The notes beneath the pieces are model-generated. The model was not told the DNA's origin, made no database searches, and saw only the letters and a list, made by a program, of their open reading frames with translations. Shown piece by piece: positions 42,251 to 50,327 of a stretch of DNA of 64,000 nt. The number at the start of each line of letters is the position of its first letter. Within the stretch, counting starts at the first letter, position 1. This stretch comes from Ignavibacteriota bacterium (GTDB taxonomy: Bacteria; Bacteroidota; Ignavibacteria; Kapaibacteriales; UBA2268), in contig JAHBUQ010000001.1 in the NCBI GenBank assembly GCA_019637995.1, positions 558,001 to 622,000 of the forward strand. Direction: 5' to 3'. A program made the position numbers and the translations under genes.

Positions 42251-42925
42251 ATGAATTGTTTAAAGGCTTTACAAGAAGTATCAGAAAGAGAATCTAAACT
42301 CGATTCAATTCCTCTTTCAAACATCCGTATAAAAGGAGTAAATCTAACAAGAAATGAAATCAAAGTTTATGACACAGTTGATTTTAATTCTTATAATAGT
42401 TCCTTTTTTAGAGCGAAGGGAAAAATTAATGATTGGATACTTGTATTAGCTAATAATATATTATCAAGTGATAGACGAGTTGAAGGATACTTGAGGAACA
42501 TACAAGTTATAAATATATTGAAAGAAGCTATTGGTAAAGACTTGTCATCATTTTGTCAAAACGTTGATTTTAATTTAGATATTGATATTATTAAGAATGA
42601 AATTTATGCTTTAACTTCAAGTAAATTTAAGAGAATAGAAAAAATGAAAGTTCATAATTGGATTTTAGATAATTTTCAGAAAAAATATAATATTGAATCT
42701 TTTTATTCAACTGATTTCGATTATGAAGACCGACCTATAGCAGCATATAAAATGAAAAATGGAAAAACTTTTATGATGTCTTATGGCTTAGATACCGGAT
42801 GGTCAAAGTATATATTTGGAATTATGTATGATAATAATATTTTGAGTCATGGTGAATGGCAACACAATTTCCCAATTAATTTTTTGCCACAAAGAATTGA
42901 AAATTGTTTCCAATATGCAAAATAA
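42251..42925 (+). CDS. Uncharacterised protein, first gene of the HEPN-CARF cassette
   Basis: A 224-aa soluble protein that I do not recognise. The N-terminal 50 residues include SNIRIKGVNLTRNEIKVYD; a helical centre (RVEGYLRNIQVINILKEAIG) leads to a Lys-rich stretch and a C-terminal part with several aromatics (RPIAAYKMKNGKTFMMSYG, GEWQHNFPINFLPQR). No membrane segment or signal peptide. The ATG at 42251 is chosen over an in-frame TTG at 42239 because TTGGAAATTATA before it resembles the TTGGAGATTTTAAA before zorA. It begins the cassette between the 40-bp repeats and follows the sigma54-like promoter. Role unknown. Confidence 0.6.
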   Translation: MNCLKALQEVSERESKLDSIPLSNIRIKGVNLTRNEIKVYDTVDFNSYNSSFFRAKGKINDWILVLANNILSSDRRVEGYLRNIQVINILKEAIGKDLSSFCQNVDFNLDIDIIKNEIYALTSSKFKRIEKMKVHNWILDNFQKKYNIESFYSTDFDYEDRPIAAYKMKNGKTFMMSYGLDTGWSKYIFGIMYDNNILSHGEWQHNFPINFLPQRIENCFQYAK

Positions 42926-42968
42926 ATTGATAATTTAGATTTTTTTTATTACTTTGGAGCATTAAATT

Positions 42969-43186
42969 ATGCAAAAAGCAAATAGTTTATTAGATATAGC
43001 AAAATGGATTGATGAAATGAAAACAGGTTTTATTGATAATGATGTTAGTGCCGATATTTCGCATGAGCAATTATCTCAAGCATAAAGCATTATTTGGGCA
43101 ATGTATCAATAATTAAACTTGCTTTTATTGAGCTTGAACCAATCCTTTGCAAAAATTCAGTTGAATTCAAAAGTATTGTAAATTAA
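42969..43186 (+). pseudogene. Frameshifted 72-aa gene of the cassette
   Basis: From the ATG the frame reads 38 codons (MQKANSLLDIAKWIDEMK to SHEQLSQA) and stops at 43085. Restoring one base near 43082 (GCATAAAG to GCAATAAAG) continues it smoothly as IKHYLGNVSIIKLAFIELEP to FKSIVN with a stop at 43186, 10 bp before the HEPN gene. The combined product would be a 72-aa acidic helical protein with no recognised domain. It has a TTGGAGC site before the ATG. One missing base suggests a recent loss or an assembly error. Confidence 0.5.
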
Positions 43187-43196
43187 GGAAAAAAAA

Positions 43197-44681
43197 ATGT
43201 CAAAAGAACTACTTGGAAATAATTTAAATGAATATGAAGAATGGCTGAGTCCCATTCTCAAGAATCTTACTTTAATATTAAGAGAGTTTATAGTAGATTC
43301 ATTGGATTTAGAAAACGCTCCATCGCATTATATAGACTCGATTGATAGGAAAATAACTGAACTTGAAGAGAGAGGTATTATTAATTTTTCAAACGATACT
43401 TTGGACTTATATTATTCTTGTGAAATTATTTTATTTTCAAAAAATGGTTATAAAAATGCTTTTAAAGAATTACATAATTTTACAGAATATCAGGTTGATT
43501 TATTTCGGAAGTTACGTTCATTAAGAAATCAAGAAGCTCATTGGACATTTCCGATGACGAATCGAGGAGTATTACTATCAATATTAATTATTCAGGAGGT
43601 GGTTGACCTCATTAATGCAAAATATACTATGCCGGAATGGTACAGGGAGCTGAAAGTACATAGTGATTTTTTAATTAAGAAAGTGATTGAAGAGTCCGGT
43701 CTTATTATAAAAGATTTAAATAAAACAAATGAAATCGAAGAAATTGATTATTTAAAAATTAAGGAAAATTATAAAATGAATTCTAACATTGATACCAGCA
43801 ATTCTATCCTAGAGGAATCTAATGTGGAAATTCCAGCAAATATTGATGATAATGCAAGAATAACCCCAGAAGAAGAAAAAGAGCAAATTATTAAAGAAAA
43901 TGAATTGACATTTTCTGAACAAATCTTGGATTATATTGAACTTGTTAATGGATATTCATACGAACAAGCAAAATTATTGAATTTTATGATGAATACATTG
44001 ATTAGTAATATTAATCAATTTGAAGATATATTTATGAACTATAATTATCAACGATACTTACGTGATAACGATAGTGATAGTAATAAGATTATAACTCATA
44101 TTAATAATATCCAAACTACCTTGAATATTTTAAATGAGTATAAAATATCATTAAATAATGAAATTGATAAGATTGAAAGATTTAAAAAAGAACCGAAAAC
44201 TCCAGATTATCAAGAGTTAAAGAATTTTTACGAATTAATTTCACACATCATTAAGTTTTTGATCCAATCTTATAAAAATTTCAAAAATAAAAACCCAGAT
44301 ATAATAATTTTTCATTCAAGAAATGTATTTAATGATTTTTTAAAATTAAAAATTGATTGTGAATTTGCTGTTTTTATTGATGCTGATACCGAAACTCCAT
44401 ATAACTTTAAAAAGTTTAGAGATGAGCATTATAGACTTATGGCTAATTATTCGCATCTAAAAAATAAATATTTTGAAAATCCATACGATAATGATGAATT
44501 TGAAGAAAGGAGTTTGGACGATTTAATGAAACAGATGTCGAAACATTTAAATTCCATAAAAGAACTTGAAATTAAATATGATATATATAAAAAGAAGACC
44601 CCTGTAACCGTATTAAAACCGGCAATTCTTTTTAAGTCTGAAATTATTCAAAAAGCCCAAGTTGTAGTAAGTTATGAATAA
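43197..44681 (+). CDS. HEPN-motif protein, candidate RNase effector
   Basis: A 494-aa soluble protein. Residues about 75-145 look like a HEPN domain of the Swt1/DUF4145 kind. The helix LRSLRNQEAHWTFP contains Arg110-Asn111-x3-His115, the Rx4-6H signature of HEPN ribonucleases, followed by a hydrophobic helix LLSILIIQEVVDLI. A low-complexity linker (about 190-235) leads to a long helical, probably coiled-coil region with no recognised domain (240-490). The last 8 bases overlap the next gene (ATGAATAA), so it is translationally coupled to the CARF regulator. By analogy with CARF/HEPN pairs in defence it may be a toxin RNase; that is inference. It is not Csm6 or Csx1, since it has no CARF of its own. 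Confidence 0.6.
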   Translation: MSKELLGNNLNEYEEWLSPILKNLTLILREFIVDSLDLENAPSHYIDSIDRKITELEERGIINFSNDTLDLYYSCEIILFSKNGYKNAFKELHNFTEYQVDLFRKLRSLRNQEAHWTFPMTNRGVLLSILIIQEVVDLINAKYTMPEWYRELKVHSDFLIKKVIEESGLIIKDLNKTNEIEEIDYLKIKENYKMNSNIDTSNSILEESNVEIPANIDDNARITPEEEKEQIIKENELTFSEQILDYIELVNGYSYEQAKLLNFMMNTLISNINQFEDIFMNYNYQRYLRDNDSDSNKIITHINNIQTTLNILNEYKISLNNEIDKIERFKKEPKTPDYQELKNFYELISHIIKFLIQSYKNFKNKNPDIIIFHSRNVFNDFLKLKIDCEFAVFIDADTETPYNFKKFRDEHYRLMANYSHLKNKYFENPYDNDEFEERSLDDLMKQMSKHLNSIKELEIKYDIYKKKTPVTVLKPAILFKSEIIQKAQVVVSYE

Positions 44682-46164
44682 GTCTATGAAAATTCTCATT
44701 ACATTTGTAGGAACAAATGATGTGGGAAAGCTCGCAGGATTAGAAGATGACGGGGCAATTCTAACTACTTTGTCAGAAAGAGATTTTGATTATATTTATT
44801 TACTATACACAAGAGGGAACGCAAGAATTAACGACAATATGTTCAATTACTTGGAAATATCTGAATACTTAAAAACAATTATTTTAGAAAATAATTATTG
44901 CAAAGAAAGTGATGTAATTATCCAAGAATTTATTTGTAACAAGATTGCAGTACATACAGAAGTTTACGCTTCATTAGTTAAATTTCTAAATGAAAATTTT
45001 AGTGAAATAGATATTGAAAATAATGAATTATTTGCTTTAATATCTTCAGGGACTCCACAAATGCAGGCATCATGGATTCTAATAGCTGAGGCGGATGTTT
45101 TTCCGGTAAAATTAATCAGAGCCATTGAAAAACGTTACTCAGTCGAGAGCAGAAGAACAGAAGATGTTGCTTTACTTACAAACATACGTGATAAATTAAA
45201 CAAACTAAAAGTTTATGAAAGAAGACTTGGTAGTAAGAATGAGCAAAATTACAGTGTAGTTAATGACGTTAATAATTTAAACAAAAAGCAAATACAAATT
45301 GCAAAATCAAACAATCATATTTTAATCTACGGAGAAACCGGAGTAGGCAAAGAAGTATTAGCCAGAACATTACATGATACAAGTGAACGAAAAGTTTTTT
45401 TTCCAATCAATTGTGCTGGTATTCCAGAACAATTATTGGAAAGTGAACTCTTTGGTCATAAAAAAGGAGCTTTTACGGGAGCAAATTATGATAAGAAAGG
45501 AATAGTCAAAGAGTATGAAAACGGATCTCTTTTCTTAGATGAAATCAACTCAATGCCAATTAGTTTGCAAGCAAAATTACTAAGATTTATTGAAAGTGGT
45601 GAATTTAGGTCTGTGGGCAGTTCAATTATCGAGAAGTCAAATATCAGAATTATTGCAGCTGCAAATGAAAAAATTCAAAAGTTAGTTGAAGAAGAAAAGT
45701 TCAGATTAGATTTATACTATCGCTTGCGTACATTTGAACTACATATACCACCGTTAAGAAAAAGAAAAGAACAGATTCCAGAACTAATTGAAAAACTAAA
45801 ACTTTCAAATTCTCTTGAAAATTTAGAGTTTGAACCTGATGCATTAGAAGCTCTTAAAAATTATCGTTATCCCGGCAATGTGAGAGAATTGATTATTATA
45901 CTAAACAGACTAAATCTTAATGCTTCTTCAGATAATATTAAATTATCAAACATTAAACAAGTATTGTCTGAACTTACACATAAAGTTCAACATGATGAGC
46001 CGGAAATACCTACTGAATTGCACGGTAAAGCATATAAATTGCTAAGAACAATGCTTACGAAAATTGTTTTGTCAGAAACCAATGGGAACACAGCGGAAGC
46101 AGGCAGAATACTTGGAGTTACACATAATTCTATAAAAAAATGGAATGACGAGGATTTTGGATAA
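44674..46164 (+). CDS. RtcR-like CARF - sigma54 activator AAA - Fis HTH regulator
   Basis: A 496-aa three-domain regulator. Residues 1-155 form a CARF-like ligand-sensing domain: a LITFVGTND first strand, GAILTTL, and the ISSGTPQMQASWILIAE motif (about 123-139), as in RtcR. Residues about 200-420 are a sigma54-interacting AAA+ ATPase: GETGVGKE Walker A (220-227), GAFTGA loop (265-270), LFLDE Walker B (286-290), YYRLRTFELHIPPLRKR and YPGNVREL. The C-terminus is a Fis-type HTH (SETNGNTAEAGRILGVTHNS). All motifs needed for sigma54 activation look intact. RtcR itself controls RNA-repair genes; here no rtcA or rtcB is present, but a HEPN gene is. A start at 44686 is also possible. Confidence 0.85.
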   Translation: MNKSMKILITFVGTNDVGKLAGLEDDGAILTTLSERDFDYIYLLYTRGNARINDNMFNYLEISEYLKTIILENNYCKESDVIIQEFICNKIAVHTEVYASLVKFLNENFSEIDIENNELFALISSGTPQMQASWILIAEADVFPVKLIRAIEKRYSVESRRTEDVALLTNIRDKLNKLKVYERRLGSKNEQNYSVVNDVNNLNKKQIQIAKSNNHILIYGETGVGKEVLARTLHDTSERKVFFPINCAGIPEQLLESELFGHKKGAFTGANYDKKGIVKEYENGSLFLDEINSMPISLQAKLLRFIESGEFRSVGSSIIEKSNIRIIAAANEKIQKLVEEEKFRLDLYYRLRTFELHIPPLRKRKEQIPELIEKLKLSNSLENLEFEPDALEALKNYRYPGNVRELIIILNRLNLNASSDNIKLSNIKQVLSELTHKVQHDEPEIPTELHGKAYKLLRTMLTKIVLSETNGNTAEAGRILGVTHNSIKKWNDEDFG

Positions 46165-46566
46165 TGATAACATAGTGTTTACTTATGATTTGAGAGTTGA
46201 AGTGAGTTAACTTTACTTTCTTTCGTTGATATTTGGTACATTTATTAAAGATGTATATATTGATATATTTTGAAAAATTTATCCTTGATAGTTTATTCAT
46301 TAGTTCTTATTAAATTATTCCTATTCCATAAAACATTCCATAAAAAACACATTTATATCTTAACAATATACTCTATGATATTCAGAGTGGTATAAATGGT
46401 AAATTCTTGCTCAGAATAATCGCATTAATCAATATATGGTTTCATGCTTGAATAAGCTGTTTTTATTGTCTTGGAAAATAATTGAAAAAAAGTTGAAAAA
46501 AAATCACTCTGAATTGTAAAGTAAACAAGAAGATAATTTTTTATAATATTTTTTGGAGATTTTAAA
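46165..46566. other. Intergenic region before zorA
   Basis: 402 bp of AT-rich DNA. Only the 40-bp repeat at 46493-46532 and the TTGGAG ribosome-binding region just before zorA stand out. Confidence 0.6.
46493..46532 (+). repeat. 40-bp direct repeat, right copy
   Basis: Same sequence as 42015-42054 apart from one base. It ends 34 bp before the zorA ATG, so it may carry the zor promoter or operator. Confidence 0.85.
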
Positions 46567-48036
46567 ATGGATTTCATCAGCTTACTGACGCCCACAAACA
46601 TAATATTTGTATTAGTAATGTTTGTAATTACTGTTATTGCCTTAATCAAATATAATAACGAGCCGGCAAAACTGAAAACAATAGCACCGTTCTTGATTGG
46701 TATAGGTGTATTAGGAACTTTTTGGGGAATATTCATTGCACTTATGGATTTTGATGCAGCACATATTCAAGAGAGCATTGCTGGTTTACTTGAAGGGTTA
46801 AAGACAGCATTTATTACTTCATTGGTTGGAATGATATTGAGCTTAATTGCAAATGCTATTTCACAATTTAGCAGTTCCGGAAATAATCAACGAGGTTCAA
46901 ATCCGCTTGAGACACTCATAAATCTTCAACGTGAATCAATTGCAAAACAGGATGAATTAGCACGCTCAAATAATTCACATCTCAAAATGATTGAAAAAGC
47001 ATTAATTGGAGATGGTGAATCAACTTTACTCACACAAATTCAGAAATTACGTACAAATATGCAGGATGGATTTGACCGGACAGAGATTAAATTGGATAAA
47101 ATGGTAAATTCATTTGAAACTTTTGCTACAAAGATGGCGGAGAATAACTATAACGCTCTTATTATGGCTCTGCGTGAAGTTATAGCTGATTTTAATGCTA
47201 AAATTAATGAGCAGTTTGGTGAAAATTTCAAGCATCTTAATGAAGGTGTAGGTAAGATGTTAGACTGGCAGGATAATTATCGAATGTCAATAGAAATACA
47301 AACAAAAGCACTTGAAGATACTATTTCCGGTATTGAATGTGTTGCTAATTCATTTGAAATTGTCGTTGAAAGAAGTGAAAAATTTTCAGAAGTTGCTGAA
47401 ACACTTGAAACATTGCTGACTGAACTGAATACACAGCGAGACGAACTTGCCGATAAGATGAATGAATTTTCAGACATCGGCAAAAGTGCAAGAAATGCCT
47501 TTGTTGAAATTGATTCAAAAGTAAATGAAATGGTTGATACAATTTCAAAATCAATCAAAAGCCAGAATGACAGAACTAACAAAATAATCAAATTGAATGA
47601 GGAATCTCTCATAAGCCAAAGTGATAAATTTGCTGAAATGCAGAAATCAATGAGTCAGACTATAAGCGTGATGCAAGCGAAAAATATTGAATTAAGTAGC
47701 GAAATAACAGGGAAAACAGCAGAAGCAGTTACTGATTTCAAATCAAAAATGAACGAACTCCAGACAAATTACAATGAATCATTAAGGAAAGTAATTTCGG
47801 ATAATTCAGGTATTACAAGTGATTTCCTTAAAAAGAACAGCGATGAATTAGCAGTCAGATTTGGAAAATTTCAAGAACTTCTTGATAAAGAGCTTGAAAA
47901 ATCTTTAACTGCTCTTGGAAATCAATTAGCATCATTATCAGGACATTTTGTTAAGGATTACTCTCCACTAACTAATCAATTAAGAAATGTATTAACTATT
48001 GCTGAGGGATTGCAAAATGGCACATATAGAAATTAA
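46567..48036 (+). CDS. zorA: Zorya proton-channel subunit ZorA
   Basis: A 489-aa MotA/TolQ/ExbB-type inner-membrane protein. Hydrophobic segments lie at about 11-28, 38-60 and 78-97; GIGVLGTFWGIFIALMDFD and LLEGLKTAFITSLVGMILSL are the channel-family hallmarks. From residue 110 it is a long, charged, coiled-coil tail, the feature that separates ZorA from flagellar MotA and from ExbB. In Zorya antiphage systems ZorA5ZorB2 forms a peptidoglycan-anchored rotary motor with an intracellular tail that signals to the effector. It overlaps zorB by 20 bp and starts an operon with zorB and an HNH gene. Confidence 0.82.
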   Translation: MDFISLLTPTNIIFVLVMFVITVIALIKYNNEPAKLKTIAPFLIGIGVLGTFWGIFIALMDFDAAHIQESIAGLLEGLKTAFITSLVGMILSLIANAISQFSSSGNNQRGSNPLETLINLQRESIAKQDELARSNNSHLKMIEKALIGDGESTLLTQIQKLRTNMQDGFDRTEIKLDKMVNSFETFATKMAENNYNALIMALREVIADFNAKINEQFGENFKHLNEGVGKMLDWQDNYRMSIEIQTKALEDTISGIECVANSFEIVVERSEKFSEVAETLETLLTELNTQRDELADKMNEFSDIGKSARNAFVEIDSKVNEMVDTISKSIKSQNDRTNKIIKLNEESLISQSDKFAEMQKSMSQTISVMQAKNIELSSEITGKTAEAVTDFKSKMNELQTNYNESLRKVISDNSGITSDFLKKNSDELAVRFGKFQELLDKELEKSLTALGNQLASLSGHFVKDYSPLTNQLRNVLTIAEGLQNGTYRN

Positions 48037-48727
48037 TCTCGCACAGGAAGAAAGTCATTGGATGTCAATTTCTGATATTATGACCGGACTAATGGTAATA
48101 TTCCTCTTTATATCAATAAGTTATATGCTTATTACTCAGATAGAACAAAAGAAAATCGAGGAATTAACAGTGCTTTCAACCCAGAAGCAAAATGAACTTT
48201 ATGAAGCACTAAATATGGAATTCAAAAATGATTTAGCAAAATGGAATGCGGTGATTGACCAGCAAACACTATCAGTCAAGTTTCAGACACCTGATATACT
48301 GTTTAAAGCCGGTTCGGATATTTTGGCGGTGGAATTTAAAAATATTTTACAGGATTTTTATCCGAGATATATCAAAACTTTAAGTCAGCCAAAGTTCAGA
48401 GATGATATAGAAGAAATCAGGATTGAAGGGCATACATCAAGCGAGTGGGCAGTCAAAGTAAGTGAGAATGACGCTTATCACAACAATATGCGGCTTAGTC
48501 AGAATCGTACTTTGAGTGTACTCCAATTTGTAAATAATCTTGACGAAGTATCACAGCAAAAAAAGTGGCTACAAAGTAAGACAATAGCAATTGGAAAGTC
48601 CTCAAGTCAGATTGTAATGGACAAGAACGGATTTGAAGATAAAGAAAAATCACGCAGAGTTGAATTTATGGTAAAAACCAATGCTGAAATAAAGATTATT
48701 AAAATGATTCAGGAGATAATATTATGA
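48017..48727 (+). CDS. zorB: Zorya MotB/OmpA-like subunit ZorB
   Basis: A 236-aa protein with one transmembrane helix (about 18-42) that begins with the proton-binding Asp context SISDIMTGLMVIFLFISI, as in MotB/ExbD stator subunits. The C-terminal part is an OmpA/MotB peptidoglycan-binding domain: EIRIEGHTSSEW, NNMRLSQNRTLSVLQFV and SRRVEFMVKT. The ATG at 48017 gives MAHIEINLAQEE; an earlier in-frame TTG is less likely. It overlaps zorA by 20 bp and zorE by 4 bp, so the three are translationally coupled. Confidence 0.82.
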   Translation: MAHIEINLAQEESHWMSISDIMTGLMVIFLFISISYMLITQIEQKKIEELTVLSTQKQNELYEALNMEFKNDLAKWNAVIDQQTLSVKFQTPDILFKAGSDILAVEFKNILQDFYPRYIKTLSQPKFRDDIEEIRIEGHTSSEWAVKVSENDAYHNNMRLSQNRTLSVLQFVNNLDEVSQQKKWLQSKTIAIGKSSSQIVMDKNGFEDKEKSRRVEFMVKTNAEIKIIKMIQEIIL

Positions 48728-49521
48728 AATTACCGGATTATAATTCAGATACTAAACTTAATAGTCTAAGAGCTATGATGGGAGCAGAACTTGTAAGTAT
48801 ATTTACTAATCGAAGTGATTTTCACGCAGATATTAATGAGATTAGGCGAAGACTTTCGGGTGATGGTATTGAAATAAAGTTCAATGAAATTGAAATTATT
48901 GATGATTATACTTTCGAGTATAAAGGTCAGAAAGTACTCGTTTATATCCGAGACCAAAAAGTAGCTTATAGTGGATATAAATATCACGTAACCAACTGTT
49001 CTACAATTCAGGGCTATTTGGGAAGAAATGCAATTGACCGTTATGTCGTTACAAACAGAACTGATGGCAAATTCAAAGTAAACTTAATAGGTCTTGATGG
49101 ATTCATTCAAAAGCAAAACGCAGATGTTGAAATGAAAGTTTGTAAAAATTGTCTTGAACAGCTTCGTTATAAAGGTTACAGCGGGCATGGTAACAGAAGA
49201 AGTAAAGAAATTTACAACGGTTTCTCACTGAAAGAATTTTTTGAAAGTTATAAATCAACGCAACATATACACTTACCTACTCATGATGATATAACAGCTC
49301 CTGTTCAAATTTATACAAAGGATTTCAATGGAATATCACAAGAATTACGAGAACGCAAAAACTGGATTTGTGAGCAGTGTAACGGAAATTTTGGTCAGAA
49401 TAAACAAAATTTACATGTTCATCATAAGAACGGAGTAGTGTCAGATAATTCCTTATCAAATCTTGAAGTCCTTTGCAAAACCTGCCACCAATCAAGGCAT
49501 AGCCATTTGATTGGAGAATGA
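48724..49521 (+). CDS. zorE: HNH endonuclease, ZorE-type effector
   Basis: A 265-aa protein with a C-terminal HNH nuclease: a zinc pair WICEQC and LCKTCH framing LHVHHKNGVVSDNSLSNLEV, with the catalytic His-His at about 239-240 and the Asn in the last helix. The N-terminal 170 residues are unassigned but contain another Cys pair (CKNCLEQLRYKGYSG) and YKYHVTNCSTI. Zorya type II systems consist of ZorA, ZorB and the HNH protein ZorE, and gene order and overlap here match that. The nuclease probably cuts or nicks invading DNA when the motor senses a phage. Confidence 0.75.
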   Translation: MKLPDYNSDTKLNSLRAMMGAELVSIFTNRSDFHADINEIRRRLSGDGIEIKFNEIEIIDDYTFEYKGQKVLVYIRDQKVAYSGYKYHVTNCSTIQGYLGRNAIDRYVVTNRTDGKFKVNLIGLDGFIQKQNADVEMKVCKNCLEQLRYKGYSGHGNRRSKEIYNGFSLKEFFESYKSTQHIHLPTHDDITAPVQIYTKDFNGISQELRERKNWICEQCNGNFGQNKQNLHVHHKNGVVSDNSLSNLEVLCKTCHQSRHSHLIGE

Positions 49522-50061
49522 AAAATATCAAAATGTTGAATAAAATTGCAGGTTGATTCAGGTGAACTTACACTTTGGTGGATGTAATTAAAAAAGAATT
49601 GAGCCGCAAATTGATTCAATTACGTTGGAACTACAAGCTGTAATGAATAATTCGTATTTTTATTAATAGGATTCGTACAATAATAAATTCAGCACTTTGA
49701 TTATTTGAAGTGCTGCTTTTCTTGCATGAAAATGAATTGTTCAAATATCATTTCACAGGATTAATCTATAGTGAATCCGGATAATAAACATAAAGGTAAG
49801 CCGAATACTGCAAATTATTTTTACTTAACATCTATTGATTGACCCGGTACTTGCATTTCAATTTGTCATTGTTGTTCCGGGTAACAATTTTAATTGAAAA
49901 TCTGTCAAAAATCTTTTTAATATTATTTATTCACCCACAACGTCTTAATGATATATTTTCCAACATCATTCAGATAATTTTAAAAATTGTTGGAAATATA
50001 TTGGAAACTGTTTTTAGCGATTTGCAAGTACCTAATTAATAATGACTTAGTATTATGCTAA
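49522..50061. other. Intergenic region after zorE
   Basis: 540 bp containing the zor terminator at 49690-49720. Nothing else was recognised; short frames here are chance. Confidence 0.6.
49690..49720 (+). terminator. Intrinsic terminator after the zor operon
   Basis: CAGCACTT (49690-49697) pairs with AAGTGCTG (49708-49715) around a 10-nt loop, followed by CTTTTCTT. Confidence 0.75.
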
Positions 50062-50250
50062 TCACTACTGAGCGAAGTCGAAGTGTTTTCTTTAGTCTTC
50101 GATTACGCTCAGACTGACAAAATATATCATAACAATAGCCGAGTGTCACACTGAGCGAAGTCGAAGTGTTTTCTTTAGTCTTCGATTACGCTCAGACTGA
50201 CAAAACATATCATAACAATAGCCGAGTGTCACACTTAGCGAAATCGAAAC
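50062..50250. repeat. Tandem extragenic palindromic repeats, second cluster
   Basis: Two complete units of about 78 bp and a decayed third one with the same ACTGAGCGAAGTCGAAG ... CTTCGATTACGCTCAG hairpin as at 4590-4796. The linker here reads AATATATCATAACAATAG. The last unit has mutated arms. Confidence 0.8.
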
Positions 50251-50327
50251 ATATATATTTATTTTTCTTACAGATTTTGAATTCGCTATGATATTTTCAT
50301 AAATTTAGGTTAATAGATTAATGCTTT

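Noticed and set aside
43197..44681. Calling the HEPN-motif protein a Csm6/Csx1 ancillary RNase
   Set aside because: It has no CARF domain of its own and no type III genes are present; only the Rx4H motif and context support HEPN.
46398..46410. Possible sigma54 promoter (TGG...TTGC) upstream of zorA
   Set aside because: The spacing between GG and GC is 9, not 10, and it lies about 160 bp from the ATG; the -24 box is poor.
49839..50039. 66-aa ORF after the zor operon
   Set aside because: No ribosome binding site, no recognisable domain and low-complexity Ile/Leu composition typical of chance ORFs in AT-rich DNA.
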